Positions 1 through 7,567 of a DNA stretch of 17,083 nt are shown piece after piece. The notes below the pieces were generated by a model that searched no databases, was not told where the DNA came from, and was given only the letters and a program-made list of their open reading frames with translations. A program made the position numbers and the translations under genes. Each line of letters starts with the position of its first letter. The stretch's first letter is position 1. This DNA comes from Alphaproteobacteria bacterium. Lineage in GTDB: Bacteria > Pseudomonadota > Alphaproteobacteria > Micropepsales > Micropepsaceae. The stretch lies in NCBI GenBank assembly GCA_025935155.1, contig JAICVV010000006.1:1-17083 (forward strand), written 5' to 3'.

Positions 1-572
1 AGCATGGTGCGCGACGCATTGGTGACGTCCGTCGCATGCACCGTCCCGCCCGTCAGCCTGTAGATCAGCCAGCTGTCGATCGTTCCGAAGGCCAGTTCGC
101 CGCGGTCGGCCCGCACGCGCGCCCCTGGAATATGGTCCAGCAGCCACTCGATCTTGGTTGCCGAGAAATACGGGTCGAGCAGCAAGCCGGTGCAATCGGA
201 TACCTCCGCTTCCCGGCCTTCCTCCTTCAGTGCCCGGCAACGCTGTGCCGTGCGGCGGTCTTGCCAGACGATGGCATTGTGCAGCGGCGTCCCGGTCGCA
301 CGATCCCACAAGACCGCCGTTTCGCGCTGGTTGGCGATCCCAATTGCCGCAATCCGGGCCGGAGATATACCTTTCATGGCCACGCGGCAGCATGCCACAG
401 CGGACCGCCAAATTTCCTCGGGATCCTGCTCGACCCAGCCGTTTGCCGGATAAAGCTGACGCGATTCAATGGCATGGGATGCCACAGGCCGCGCTCCGCT
501 ATCGAACAGAATCGCACGCGTTGAGGTGGTGCCCTGATCGATGGCGAGCAGAAAACGGGACTTGGGATTCAT
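1..572 (-). CDS. glpK: Glycerol kinase (5' part, cut by window edge)
   Basis: Glycerol kinase phosphorylates glycerol to glycerol 3-phosphate with ATP in the cytoplasm, the entry step of glycerol use. Read on the minus strand from ATG at 570-572, the frame stays open for 190 complete codons to the left edge. Visible FGGY-family landmarks are the phosphate-binding DQGTTSTRA (residues 12-20), [10 protein letters not shown] (81-90), [11 protein letters not shown] (98-108), [15 protein letters not shown] (162-176) and TNASRTM at the edge. Arg83, Glu84 and Tyr135 fall at the same numbers as the glycerol-contacting residues of the E. coli enzyme, which supports the start. The C-terminal domain, with the catalytic Asp and the ATP site, lies outside the window. 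No strong Shine-Dalgarno sequence precedes the start. The gene is divergent from the DUF2336 gene, and the 82-base gap holds a CtrA-type site. Confidence 0.96.
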   Translation of the reverse strand, partial: MNPKSRFLLAIDQGTTSTRAILFDSGARPVASHAIESRQLYPANGWVEQDPEEIWRSAVACCRVAMKGISPARIAAIGIANQRETAVLWDRATGTPLHNAIVWQDRRTAQRCRALKEEGREAEVSDCTGLLLDPYFSATKIEWLLDHIPGARVRADRGELAFGTIDSWLIYRLTGGTVHATDVTNASRTM

Positions 573-607
573 CGAATCGGAAGGAAAAAGGCAAAAATGC
601 GGCCAAC

Positions 608-622
608 TTAATACCATGTTAA
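608..622. promoter_or_regulatory. CtrA-type binding site (TTAA-N7-TTAA)
   Basis: The sequence TTAA-TACCATG-TTAA exactly matches the known full CtrA consensus of alphaproteobacteria. It is intergenic, 36 bases upstream of the glpK start and 32 bases upstream of the DUF2336 start, in a locally AT-rich patch of a GC-rich region. The right half (TTAATA, 619-624) could overlap a promoter -35 element. Which gene it controls, and whether CtrA binds it, is inference. Confidence 0.5.
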
Positions 623-654
623 TAGCTCAAGTGTAGGTTCCATGCTGTCGAGGG

Positions 655-1125
655 ATGAGTTTTACGGCTGTGAGCCTCTCTGCGTACCGGATCGGTCGAC
701 TGGCGGATTCTTCCGTTCCGGCCGCCTTTTTTGCCGAAGCAGCATCGAATGGCGCTGCCAAAGATGCCATGGGGGCCGCTCAACTGATCGATAAACTGTC
801 CGCTTCCGGACAATTGAGGGCGGGGTTTCTCCTCCGCGTACTGCAGCAAGGCCAGATCGAACTATTCGAACTGGGCTTTGCCCGTATGCTTGGTTTCGAC
901 CGTTTCCGTTTGCACCGAGTTTTATATGAAGGCGGCCCGCGTCTCCTCGCCTTGGCCTGCCACGCCGCTGGCATCGATCGCGCGGTATTTCCCACGGTGT
1001 ACAGCCTTTCGCGGCGATCGCGCCAAATGCCGCATTTGCTCGAGGCCGGCGACCGCCTCGGCGCCATAGCGGTGTTCGAGAGCCACAGCAGGGCAGATGC
1101 GCTGGCAGTTCTGCTGACCGTGTAA
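655..1125 (+). CDS. Short DUF2336-family protein
   Basis: A 156-residue protein. Residues about 40-118 resemble the C-terminal part of alphaproteobacterial DUF2336 proteins: an [10 protein letters not shown] helix, then [26 protein letters not shown] text and [26 protein letters not shown]2336 proteins as I know them are usually about 350 residues or more, all-helical and of unknown function. Here only this part is present, preceded by about 40 unassigned residues. An in-frame TAG at 634-636 blocks any upstream extension, and ATG at 655 is the first usable start. The GAGGG before it is too close to be an ideal ribosome site. There is no signal peptide and no transmembrane segment. The gene lies 20 bases before moaA on the same strand. 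A CtrA-type site sits just upstream. Function unknown. Confidence 0.75.
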   Translation: MSFTAVSLSAYRIGRLADSSVPAAFFAEAASNGAAKDAMGAAQLIDKLSASGQLRAGFLLRVLQQGQIELFELGFARMLGFDRFRLHRVLYEGGPRLLALACHAAGIDRAVFPTVYSLSRRSRQMPHLLEAGDRLGAIAVFESHSRADALAVLLTV

Positions 1126-1145
1126 TCCAGCTTACGGGCTGCTAT

Positions 1146-2138
1146 ATGTCCGGCATGATCGACCGGTTTGGCCGAAAAATCACGTACCTGCGCATCTCTG
1201 TGACGGATCGCTGCGATTTCCGCTGCATCTATTGCATGCCAGAACACATGACGTTTCTGCCGCGCGATGAAGTTTTGACGCTTGAGGAATTGGACCGGTT
1301 GTGCGGTGCGTTTGTTCGCAAAGGCGTCCGCCGCCTCCGCGTCACCGGCGGCGAACCACTGGTTCGCCGCAATGTGATGTGGCTTTTCGAGCGGCTTGGA
1401 GAGCGGATTGGCAACGGCTTAAACGAGCTCACGCTCACCACCAATGGAAGCCAGCTGTCTCGTTTTGCGCCTGCTCTATTTGCAGCGGGCGTACGGCGGG
1501 TGAATGTGTCGCTTGACACACTCGACCACGCCAGATTCCGCGCCATTACCCGCTGGGGCGATCTTGCAAAAGTCATCGCAGGGATCGATGCCGCGCAGAC
1601 CGCGGGGTTGGCGATCAAAATCAACATGGTCGCACTTCGCGGAGTAAACGACGATGAAATTCCGCGCATGCTCGAATGGGCGCACGGGCGCGGCGCGGAT
1701 TTCACATTGATCGAAACGATGCCGCTCGGCGAGGTGGAACATCGGATAGAGCAATACCTTCCCCTTTCGCTGGTGCGCTCGCGTCTGGCACAACAATACA
1801 CTTTGACGGAAAGCGCTTATCGCACCGGCGGACCGGCCAGGTATTTTCAAGTGGCGGAAACGGGTGGCCGCATTGGGTTCATCACACCGCTGACGCACAA
1901 TTTCTGCGAAACCTGTAATCGTATGCGCGTGACCTGCACGGGCACGCTTTACATGTGCCTTGGTCAGAACGACAGCGCTGACCTGCGGACGCCGTTGCGC
2001 ACGTCCGACGATTCCGGATTGCTGGACGGCGTTATCGATGAAGCGATCGGCCGCAAACCCAAAGGCCACGATTTCATCATCGATCGCCGTCATCGCGAAC
2101 CGGCGCTGTCCCGCCACATGTCGCTGACCGGAGGCTGA
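1146..2138 (+). CDS. moaA: GTP 3',8-cyclase MoaA (molybdenum cofactor biosynthesis)
   Basis: This radical SAM enzyme converts GTP to 3',8-cyclo-7,8-dihydro-GTP, the first step of molybdenum cofactor synthesis, in the cytoplasm. The 330 residues are full length for the family. The N-terminal SAM cluster motif CxxxCxxC is Cys23, Cys27 and Cys30 ([13 protein letters not shown]), followed by VTGGEPL. The second, substrate-binding [4Fe-4S] cluster is CxxC-x13-C at Cys254, Cys257 and Cys271. The protein ends in the Gly-Gly tail (MSLTGG) that is conserved and needed in MoaA. The start at 1146 gives the standard [18 protein letters not shown] beginning. nadK follows after 8 bases, suggesting co-transcription. 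The molybdenum hydroxylase genes at 12179-14494 would use the cofactor, but they are not in the same operon. Confidence 0.97.
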   Translation: MSGMIDRFGRKITYLRISVTDRCDFRCIYCMPEHMTFLPRDEVLTLEELDRLCGAFVRKGVRRLRVTGGEPLVRRNVMWLFERLGERIGNGLNELTLTTNGSQLSRFAPALFAAGVRRVNVSLDTLDHARFRAITRWGDLAKVIAGIDAAQTAGLAIKINMVALRGVNDDEIPRMLEWAHGRGADFTLIETMPLGEVEHRIEQYLPLSLVRSRLAQQYTLTESAYRTGGPARYFQVAETGGRIGFITPLTHNFCETCNRMRVTCTGTLYMCLGQNDSADLRTPLRTSDDSGLLDGVIDEAIGRKPKGHDFIIDRRHREPALSRHMSLTGG

Positions 2139-2146
2139 CCCGGCCG

Positions 2147-2905
2147 ATGTATCAGAAGCTCCATTTCGTCGCTGCGGACACACCCGAGGCGCGAGCGGCT
2201 CTGATCGAGCTTGGCTCCCGTTACGGCAATGCGGCAGAAGATGCTGACGTGATCGTCGCGCTCGGCGGCGACGGATTTATGCTGCAAACGCTGCACGCAT
2301 TCGTCGGCAAAGATAAACCGATCTACGGGATGCACCTTGGTTCCGTCGGGTTCCTGATGAACGAATACCGGGAAGCTGGACTTTTGGAACGGCTGGAGCG
2401 GGCGGAGGCCGCGCGAATTCACCCGTTACGAATGCGAGCTGCTGCCGACGGCAACATCACCGAGGCCTTGGCTTTCAATGAGGTTTCATTGCTGCGGCAG
2501 ACGCGTCAGGCCGCGAAAATTCGCGTGCTGGTCGATGAAAAGGTGCGGATTGGCGAACTCATCTGCGATGGGATTCTACTCTCCACACCCGCCGGTAGCA
2601 CCGCCTACAATCTCTCTGCGCATGGGCCGATCCTGCCGATTGACTCAGCGCTGCTGGCGTTGACGCCCATTAGCGCGTTCCGCCCCCGGCGCTGGCACGG
2701 TGCGCTGCTTCCCCATCGTGCGCGAGCACGCTTCGAAATCCTCGAAGCCGGCAAGCGGCCCGTTAGCGCCGTAGCGGACGATTTCGAGGTTCGCGACGTG
2801 AATTGCGTCCATGTGGCGGAGGACCGTTCCATATCCATGACGATGCTGTTCGACGCCGGTCACAGTCTCGACGAACGGATTCTGGCCGAGCAATTTGTCG
2901 ATTAG
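2147..2905 (+). CDS. nadK: NAD kinase
   Basis: NAD kinase phosphorylates NAD+ to NADP+ with ATP, in the cytoplasm. The protein has 252 residues, a normal length for alphaproteobacterial NadK. It shows the LGGDGFML motif (GGDG at residues 40-43, including the catalytic/metal Asp), the [15 protein letters not shown] segment (60-74), the FNEVSLLR motif (110-117) and the diagnostic [17 protein letters not shown] (146-162). [19 protein letters not shown] (171-189) is typical of the alphaproteobacterial branch. A GGAGG ribosome site lies at 2130-2134 inside the end of moaA, 12 bases before the ATG. The gene converges on the HIT gene with 7 bases between stop codons, and I see no obvious terminator hairpin there. 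Confidence 0.96.
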   Translation: MYQKLHFVAADTPEARAALIELGSRYGNAAEDADVIVALGGDGFMLQTLHAFVGKDKPIYGMHLGSVGFLMNEYREAGLLERLERAEAARIHPLRMRAAADGNITEALAFNEVSLLRQTRQAAKIRVLVDEKVRIGELICDGILLSTPAGSTAYNLSAHGPILPIDSALLALTPISAFRPRRWHGALLPHRARARFEILEAGKRPVSAVADDFEVRDVNCVHVAEDRSISMTMLFDAGHSLDERILAEQFVD

Positions 2906-2912
2906 AGTCCCA

Positions 2913-3311
2913 CTATAGTTTGTCCCGCAAACCCTCAATGAGGACGTCCCGTACAGAGTTCTCGTACGGTACCGGCGTCCCACAACCCCATATCGGGTGT
3001 GGCCACGCAACATCGTCCAACTTCCGCGCAACGACGTGAACGTGCAATTGCGGCACAAGGTTGCCGAGAGCGCCGACATTGATCTTGTCTGCGCGCACTA
3101 GGGATTTAAGACTCCGGCTTGCGCGCATGACCTCTTTGACGAGCAACTCACCGTCTTTTCCCGTGAGATCATGGAGCTCCTGCAGGCTTTCGCGGCGCGG
3201 CACAAGAATGAGCCAGGGAAACCGTGCGTCATCCATCAGCAGCACACGCGAGAGCGCCCAATCCGCAATGAAGGCTGTGTCACTCTGCAGTTGCGGATGA
3301 AGTTCGAACAT
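2913..3311 (-). CDS. HIT-domain protein (histidine triad hydrolase family)
   Basis: A 132-residue histidine-triad family protein, probably a nucleotide-phosphate hydrolase or transferase; the substrate is unknown. The start is placed at ATG 3309-3311 because MFELHPQLQSDT matches the usual beginning of this subgroup; the reading frame extends 49 codons further upstream, across the end of the preceding gene. Features are LILVPRRE (35-41), the INVGALGNLVPQ segment (77-88) and the triad QLHVHVVAR (88-96). The first triad His is Gln88, while His90 (the catalytic position) and His92 are kept. A Gln at that place is common in this proteobacterial subgroup, so the protein need not be inactive. It is the last gene of the folK, DUF1453, HIT cluster, 11 bases after the membrane protein gene. 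Confidence 0.9.
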   Translation of the reverse strand: MFELHPQLQSDTAFIADWALSRVLLMDDARFPWLILVPRRESLQELHDLTGKDGELLVKEVMRASRSLKSLVRADKINVGALGNLVPQLHVHVVARKLDDVAWPHPIWGCGTPVPYENSVRDVLIEGLRDKL

Positions 3312-3322
3312 AAGCCACAGGC

Positions 3323-3892
3323 CTAGGTTTCCGGAGGATGCGGCGTTTGCACGGATTGGGCCCGGCGCTGCTCCACAAGATGACGGGTGCGGAACCAGGT
3401 GGTTACGGCAGCCGCTAGGACCAAGCCTGTGGAAAAAACGAGACCTGCTTCTGTCCACCCGATGACGCTTGCAGCGGGATAGACGGCGGCGTGCGGTCCG
3501 TAAGTTTGGCCCGCATTCAGCTGCGGAAAGGCAAGTTTCAGGCCAAAGCGGATTGCAAAAAGCGCCGCGAAAATAATGGTGCCGATCGGCGTCGCACGGC
3601 TCATGATCTCGCCGGTTTCCATGTCCAGGGTGAATTCCCGATGCCTCCCGTTGAGGTAACCAACTCCGGTTCCCAGCACGGCCGCTAGAGCAAAAATAGC
3701 GAGCCAGATCGCCCCCGGCGCCGGCGATTGCTTCAATGTGAAGAACGCCGCCAACACCAGCAACAGGGGCATAATGAAAAGTCGATTTGGTTTTACCTTC
3801 CGTGGCGCATTCCTGATCAGCCGCAGCGCGACCAGCCCGACAATCAGCAGGGGGCCGAGATAAGGCAGATACTCGGTCGAGTGCGTATCCAT
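3323..3892 (-). CDS. CcdC/DUF1453-like membrane protein
   Basis: A 189-residue integral membrane protein with about five hydrophobic segments (roughly residues 11-26, 38-53, 59-80, 103-122 and 143-167). The layout, with a basic patch RNAPRKVKPNRLF between segments 1 and 2 and a polar loop RHREFTLDMETGEIMSRATP between 3 and 4, resembles the CcdC/DUF1453 family, whose role is unclear. The C-terminal tail is polar and Pro/Thr-rich, probably cytoplasmic. ATG is at 3890-3892 with a weak ribosome site. It lies 31 bases after folK and 11 bases before the HIT gene, so it is probably co-transcribed with both. The family assignment is by pattern only. Confidence 0.7.
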   Translation of the reverse strand: MDTHSTEYLPYLGPLLIVGLVALRLIRNAPRKVKPNRLFIMPLLLVLAAFFTLKQSPAPGAIWLAIFALAAVLGTGVGYLNGRHREFTLDMETGEIMSRATPIGTIIFAALFAIRFGLKLAFPQLNAGQTYGPHAAVYPAASVIGWTEAGLVFSTGLVLAAAVTTWFRTRHLVEQRRAQSVQTPHPPET

Positions 3893-3923
3893 GAATTGCG
3901 ACGGTGTGGTTCGAGGCCGCTCT

Positions 3924-4430
3924 TTAGCCCGAAGGATTCGGGATCGGAAGCGGCTGCGGGCGTTCTATCTCCGGTGGAAGCTGCGCGATGAGCTCCCTGA
4001 TGTGCTTCCCGGAAACGGGATGCCGCCAGTCCGGTGCAATCTCTTCCAGCGGCAGCAGGACGAATGCGCGCGACTCCATCCGTGGATGTGGCAGCACTGG
4101 AGGACCCGCTTCGACGCGGCCTTGATAGTCCAGTATATCGAGATCGAGCGTCCGCGGGGCATTGCGCCTGTCGCGGGTGCGGCCGAACTGTTGCTCAATC
4201 GCGTGCAAGGTTCCGAGCAGGGCACGCGGAGCGAATGTCGTAACCACCTGCGCCACTGCATTGACAAAGGGCGGATCGCCTGGGTCTGGCCACGCTTTGC
4301 TCAGATAGAAGCGGGAAACCTTCACCGGCTCAATTTCGTTTGTCCTCAGCGCCGCCAGAGCCGCCGCGAGAATTTCCGCCGGTGCGCCGGCAGATGACAT
4401 CAGATTGGAGCCAAGCGCGATCAAAATCAT
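3924..4430 (-). CDS. folK: 2-amino-4-hydroxy-6-hydroxymethyldihydropteridine diphosphokinase (HPPK)
   Basis: FolK transfers pyrophosphate from ATP to 6-hydroxymethyl-7,8-dihydropterin in folate synthesis (cytoplasm). From ATG at 4428-4430 the protein has 168 residues, the usual length. It begins MILIALGSNL, the family's standard N-terminus, which is why I prefer this start over one 24 codons upstream. Visible motifs are PFVNAVAQV (54-62), FGRTRDRRNAPRTLDLDIL (82-100, with the two metal-binding Asp residues in DLDIL) and PHPRMESRAFVLLPL (114-128). No other folate gene is adjacent. It heads the minus-strand folK, membrane protein, HIT cluster and is divergent from the NYN gene, with 128 bases between the starts. 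Confidence 0.95.
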   Translation of the reverse strand: MILIALGSNLMSSAGAPAEILAAALAALRTNEIEPVKVSRFYLSKAWPDPGDPPFVNAVAQVVTTFAPRALLGTLHAIEQQFGRTRDRRNAPRTLDLDILDYQGRVEAGPPVLPHPRMESRAFVLLPLEEIAPDWRHPVSGKHIRELIAQLPPEIERPQPLPIPNPSG

Positions 4431-4558
4431 GGGAGTTCGTTGAGCAAATTCATGTAGAGGCTTTGCTTCTGCACGCCGGAATTCTAGAACGCGATTGGCC
4501 ATCGGGGCGGTTTGCCGAAAGGCCGTTGATGTTGGAACTGTAATTTGGAGGCAATGAC

Positions 4559-5149
4559 ATGCTGTTTTATCCCCAGGAGAAGCTCGCTCTTTTTATCGAT
4601 GGTGCCAATCTCTACGGCGCTGCGAAAGGCTTGGGATTCGACATCGACTACAAGCGCCTCCTCGAGCTGTTCGCCCGGAAGGGCGTGCTGGTGCGCGCAT
4701 TCTACTACACCGCCGTGGCTGAAGATCAGGAGTTCTCGCCACTGCGCCCCTTGGTCGATTGGCTTGATTACAACGGCTTTGCGGTCGTGACCAAACCGCT
4801 GAAGGAATTCACCGATGCCCAGGGCCGCAGACGGGTGAAGGGCAATATGGACATCGAGCTTGCCATCGATGTGATGGAGTTGGCCGAAAATGTCGATCAC
4901 ATCGTGATCTTTTCGGGCGATGGGGATTTCCGCCGCCTGGTTGAGGCTGTGCAGAAGAAGGGCCGGCGGGTCAGTGTTGTTTCGACAATCCGGACTCAGC
5001 CGCCAATGGTTGCGGACGAACTGCGTCGTCAGGCGGACAACTTCATCGAGCTGGAAGACTTAAAGCCCACCATCATGCGCGAGGGGGGGCCTCGCTCCAC
5101 AAATCACCAGCAGCAGGCGCCGCAGCCCGCACAACCGCAATACGCGTAA
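4559..5149 (+). CDS. NYN-domain (LabA/DUF88-like) putative RNase
   Basis: A 196-residue protein of the LabA/DUF88 branch of NYN domains, a PIN-like fold expected to act as a metal-dependent ribonuclease in the cytoplasm. Acidic and conserved positions are Asp14 and Asn17 in LFIDGANLYG, Asp98 and Asp104 in KGNMDIELAIDVM, and Asp121 and Asp123 in FSGDGDF. The GRRVSVVS strand and the ADELRRQADNFIELEDL end complete the domain by about residue 168. The last roughly 20 residues are a Gln/Pro-rich, probably disordered tail. A GGAGG ribosome site lies about 10 bases before the ATG. The gene is divergent from folK, and its stop lies 2 bases before the uracil-DNA glycosylase start, so the two are probably translated together. 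The RNA target is unknown. Confidence 0.92.
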   Translation: MLFYPQEKLALFIDGANLYGAAKGLGFDIDYKRLLELFARKGVLVRAFYYTAVAEDQEFSPLRPLVDWLDYNGFAVVTKPLKEFTDAQGRRRVKGNMDIELAIDVMELAENVDHIVIFSGDGDFRRLVEAVQKKGRRVSVVSTIRTQPPMVADELRRQADNFIELEDLKPTIMREGGPRSTNHQQQAPQPAQPQYA

Positions 5150-5151
5150 GC

Positions 5152-5787
5152 GTGCGCGAACCGCCGCCGGATTGCCCGCTGTGCCCGCGGCTGCACGCGT
5201 TCCGGCAGGAGAACCGTTCCCGCTTTCCGGATCACTTCAACAATCCGGTACCAACCTTTGGCACACGAGAGGAGCGATTGTTGATTGTGGGGCTGGCGCC
5301 GGGCCTGCATGGGGCCAACCGTACGGGGCGGCCTTTCACCGGCGACTATGCCGGCGTCCTGCTCTACGGCACCTTGAAAAAGCTTGGGCTGGCGCGGGGC
5401 GATTACGACGAGCGTGGAGATAACGGACTTGAGCTAATCGATTGCGCGATCACAAATGCCGTGCGCTGCGTGCCACCGGAAAACAAGCCGCTGCCTTCAG
5501 AGGTCAATACTTGCCGGCAATTCCTCACGGCAACGATCGACGGCATGCCCAATGTGAGGGCGATTCTGTGTCTCGGCAAAATCGCCCACGACAGTGTCTG
5601 CACGGCTCTGGATGTCTCCAGGAAGGAGCATGCTTTCACGCATGGCGCCGCATACGCCATCGATCGCGTGACTCTGATTTCGAGTTATCATTGCTCGCGG
5701 CTCAATACGAACACCGGCGTGCTCACGGCCGCGATGTTCGAAGATGTCGTGGCGCGAGCGAAGCAGGTGGCGTTTGCCGCGTTGTAG
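5152..5787 (+). CDS. Uracil-DNA glycosylase, family 5 (UDGb type)
   Basis: Removes uracil, and in some members other deaminated bases, from DNA at the start of base excision repair. The protein has 211 residues. Four Cys expected to hold a [4Fe-4S] cluster are visible: Cys8 and Cys11 (DCPLCPRL), Cys106 and Cys121 (C-x14-C). Motif 1 is GLAPGLHGANRTGRPFTGD (47-65), which lacks the catalytic acid of other families, as is typical of family 5. The C-terminal motif is YHCSRLNTNTG (179-189), with His180. The start is GTG at 5152, 2 bases after the NYN stop. The Shine-Dalgarno is poor, which fits translational coupling. Relatives often carry a few more N-terminal residues, so the exact start is less certain than the identity. 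Confidence 0.93.
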   Translation: MREPPPDCPLCPRLHAFRQENRSRFPDHFNNPVPTFGTREERLLIVGLAPGLHGANRTGRPFTGDYAGVLLYGTLKKLGLARGDYDERGDNGLELIDCAITNAVRCVPPENKPLPSEVNTCRQFLTATIDGMPNVRAILCLGKIAHDSVCTALDVSRKEHAFTHGAAYAIDRVTLISSYHCSRLNTNTGVLTAAMFEDVVARAKQVAFAAL

Positions 5788-5860
5788 CCATTTCGCGTGC
5801 CCTTTCCCGCTTCCGAACAGTTGAGATACTGTCGGGTGAATTGTCGCGGACCGGGACGAG

Positions 5861-6631
5861 ATGGACTTTCAGCTGAAAAACAGAAACGCCGTCGTGCTGG
5901 GCGGCACGCGCGGCATCGGCAGGGCCATTGCGGAGACGTTCGCCGATGAGGGTGCAAACGTTGCCGTTTGCGCGCGGCATGCGGACCACGTCGACACAAC
6001 TATCGCGGCGTTGCGCGGCAATGGTGTGCGCGCGACCGGCGCGGCCGTGGATATCGCGGACGGCCCTGCCCTGCGGCGCTGGATTGAAAACGCCGGAAAC
6101 GAACTGGGCGGCATCGATGTGCTGGTCTCCAATGCAGGCGCCATGGCGCATGGAAACGACCCAGCAGCGTGGGAAGCCAATTTTCGGGTCGATATTCTTG
6201 GCGCGGTCAATGCCTTCGACGCGGCACACCCGTTTCTGGAAAAGGCCGGCGCGGCGCATGGCGATGCGGCCTTCGTTATCATCTCCTCCGTTTCGGCTGC
6301 GGAAAGCGAGTGGGCAGATTCCTACGGGCCGATCAAGGCAGCGCTCATCCATTGGGCGAAGGGTCTCGCGCACGAGCACGCAAAACAGCACATCCGGACC
6401 AATGTAGTTTCTCCGGGAATGGTCTATTTCAAGGGCGGGGTCTGGAACCGGGTGGAAGAACAGCGCCCTCAGGCTTTCAAGGACGCGATAGCCCGGAACC
6501 CAACCGGCCGCGCGGCAACCCCACAGGAAATCGCAAACGCGGTCGTATTTCTGGCCAGCCCTGTCTCGTCCTACACCACTGGGATCAACCTGCTGGTCGA
6601 TGGGGCCATTTCACGCCGGGTGAATTTCTGA
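5861..6631 (+). CDS. SDR-family NAD(P)-dependent oxidoreductase
   Basis: A classical short-chain dehydrogenase/reductase of 256 residues, cytoplasmic, substrate unknown. The cofactor-binding glycine motif is VVLGGTRGIGRAIA (11-24), the adenine-ring/Asp site is AVDI (62-65), the structural motif is NAG (91-93), and the catalytic set is a Ser at 142-145 with Tyr155 and Lys159 in the spaced YxxxK pattern (SYGPIKAA). The C-terminal part ends in the common EIANAVVFLASPVSSYTTGINLLVDG form (from about residue 227). CARHADH after beta-strand 2 suggests NADP(H) preference (Arg39), as inference. The ATG is preceded by GGGACGAG. It stands 73 bases after the uracil-DNA glycosylase and may have its own promoter. 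It converges on the cell wall hydrolase gene with 15 bases between them. Confidence 0.93.
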   Translation: MDFQLKNRNAVVLGGTRGIGRAIAETFADEGANVAVCARHADHVDTTIAALRGNGVRATGAAVDIADGPALRRWIENAGNELGGIDVLVSNAGAMAHGNDPAAWEANFRVDILGAVNAFDAAHPFLEKAGAAHGDAAFVIISSVSAAESEWADSYGPIKAALIHWAKGLAHEHAKQHIRTNVVSPGMVYFKGGVWNRVEEQRPQAFKDAIARNPTGRAATPQEIANAVVFLASPVSSYTTGINLLVDGAISRRVNF

Positions 6632-6646
6632 GGTGCGCCGGCTCAA

Positions 6647-7339
6647 TCAGATCGACGGCTTTCTCCCGGCACGCCGATAGAACACGTTGTGGCCGACCGT
6701 TACCGTTTGTTCCATGCCCGGCCAGTCTGCTTCGAGCGAGGCGGCATGGAACGAGATTGCGCCTTGCGTGATGTTCGTCAGCGGCATCGCGCCGGTGATG
6801 ATCTGGGCGGCAAGCCGCACGGCGTGATTCCATTCGCCCGCCGCCTTAGGCCGGTCCATGGTGCCGTCGCAAACGAACGAAAACTGGCAGGAGGAACCCG
6901 TACCCTGGTGCACAACACCGCAGATCGAATGCGGGAAGCCAGCATGGTGCGCACGCCGAACAACAACTTCAGCAATGGCCTTCTGCCCCAGTGTCCCTTG
7001 GCCTCTGGCTTCATAATAAAGCGCCTCGGCAAGGCACGATGTTTCGCTGGCAAGATTCTCGAGCGCCACGTTGATCTTTAGACGGCTGAGAAAGCTGCTG
7101 GGTGGCCGAGGCATTGGCACCACCGCCGGGGCAACTGGGAGCGCAGCAGCAGGCGGCGTAATGACTGCGACACTTCTGGTTTCAAGGATTGCCGGGCGGA
7201 ACTTCGGCGGAGCCATCACGTTCGCTTTTTGCGAGGGGATGTAAGCGGCCACAGCAGCGACAGTGGCCAGGCTCAAAAAGATTGCGCCTGCAAGGCTCAA
7301 GTCGGCGCGGCGTGCCGCGTCACTCAGTCTGTAGGCCAT
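6647..7339 (-). CDS. SleB-like cell wall hydrolase
   Basis: A 230-residue predicted peptidoglycan hydrolase of the SleB/Hydrolase_2 family. Residues about 15-34 form a hydrophobic N-terminal segment (signal peptide or anchor), followed by a Pro/Ala-rich linker to about residue 85. The catalytic domain begins at SCLAEALYYEARG; Glu110 in YYEAR is the expected catalytic acid. AIAEVVVRRA (121-130), FPHSICGVVHQ (135-145) and CQFSFVCDG (151-159) follow, with several Cys that could pair outside the cytoplasm. Proteins of this kind in alphaproteobacteria act in the envelope, probably as lytic transglycosylases in wall remodelling; the exact bond cut is inference. ATG is at 7337-7339 with an AGAGAG ribosome site about 10 bases before. 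Transcription probably starts in the 228-base gap to its right. Confidence 0.9.
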   Translation of the reverse strand: MAYRLSDAARRADLSLAGAIFLSLATVAAVAAYIPSQKANVMAPPKFRPAILETRSVAVITPPAAALPVAPAVVPMPRPPSSFLSRLKINVALENLASETSCLAEALYYEARGQGTLGQKAIAEVVVRRAHHAGFPHSICGVVHQGTGSSCQFSFVCDGTMDRPKAAGEWNHAVRLAAQIITGAMPLTNITQGAISFHAASLEADWPGMEQTVTVGHNVFYRRAGRKPSI

Positions 7340-7439
7340 ACGGGAATGCTCTCTTCGGATATGGCGGTTTCAATCGTTGGTCCGAGCGGCCACCCTCCCC
7401 CGACGGCCGTGCCGAAAAGCTGCCAACCTATGCCCAAGT

Positions 7440-7458
7440 GGTCAAATGAAAATTGACC
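7440..7458. promoter_or_regulatory. Inverted repeat GGTCAA-N7-TTGACC, operator-like
   Basis: A perfect 6-bp inverted repeat with a 7-base AT-rich centre, about 100 bases upstream of the cell wall hydrolase start. The symmetrical layout fits a dimeric regulator site. The TTGACC arm could also serve as a -35 element. No regulator can be named. Confidence 0.35.
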
Positions 7459-7464
7459 GGAACT

Positions 7465-7478
7465 TGACGTGTGCGTCA
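7465..7478. repeat. Inverted repeat TGACG-TGTG-CGTCA
   Basis: A perfect 5-bp inverted repeat with a 4-base centre, 6 bases from the GGTCAA inverted repeat. It could be a second operator-like site or a small hairpin. Function unknown. Confidence 0.25.
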
Positions 7479-7486
7479 GATTAAGG

Positions 7487-7505
7487 AACGCCCTTCGCGG
7501 GCGTT
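7487..7505 (-). terminator. Hairpin downstream of ppdK, probable terminator
   Basis: A perfect 7-bp stem (AACGCCC / GGGCGTT) with a 5-base loop, lying 63 bases beyond the ppdK stop on the minus strand. On that strand it is followed by CCTTAAT, only a weak T-tract, so termination efficiency is uncertain. It separates ppdK from the cell wall hydrolase promoter region. Confidence 0.55.
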
Positions 7506-7567
7506 ATTCCGGTAAATCCAAGGCTACCTGGCTGTTTCTTCCTAACGCGATCAGAATTGGTTAACCG

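Noticed and set aside
2913..3311. HIT protein considered as catalytically broken because the first triad residue is Gln
   Set aside because: The central catalytic His90 and His92 are present, and Gln at the first place is common in this subgroup.
3312..3458. 49-codon upstream extension of the HIT protein
   Set aside because: It overlaps the end of the membrane protein gene and has no HIT-family similarity; the ATG at 3309-3311 gives the standard beginning.
5817..5832. Short inverted repeat ACAGT-N6-ACTGT before the SDR gene
   Set aside because: Five-base arms are expected by chance at this frequency, and nothing else supports an operator here.
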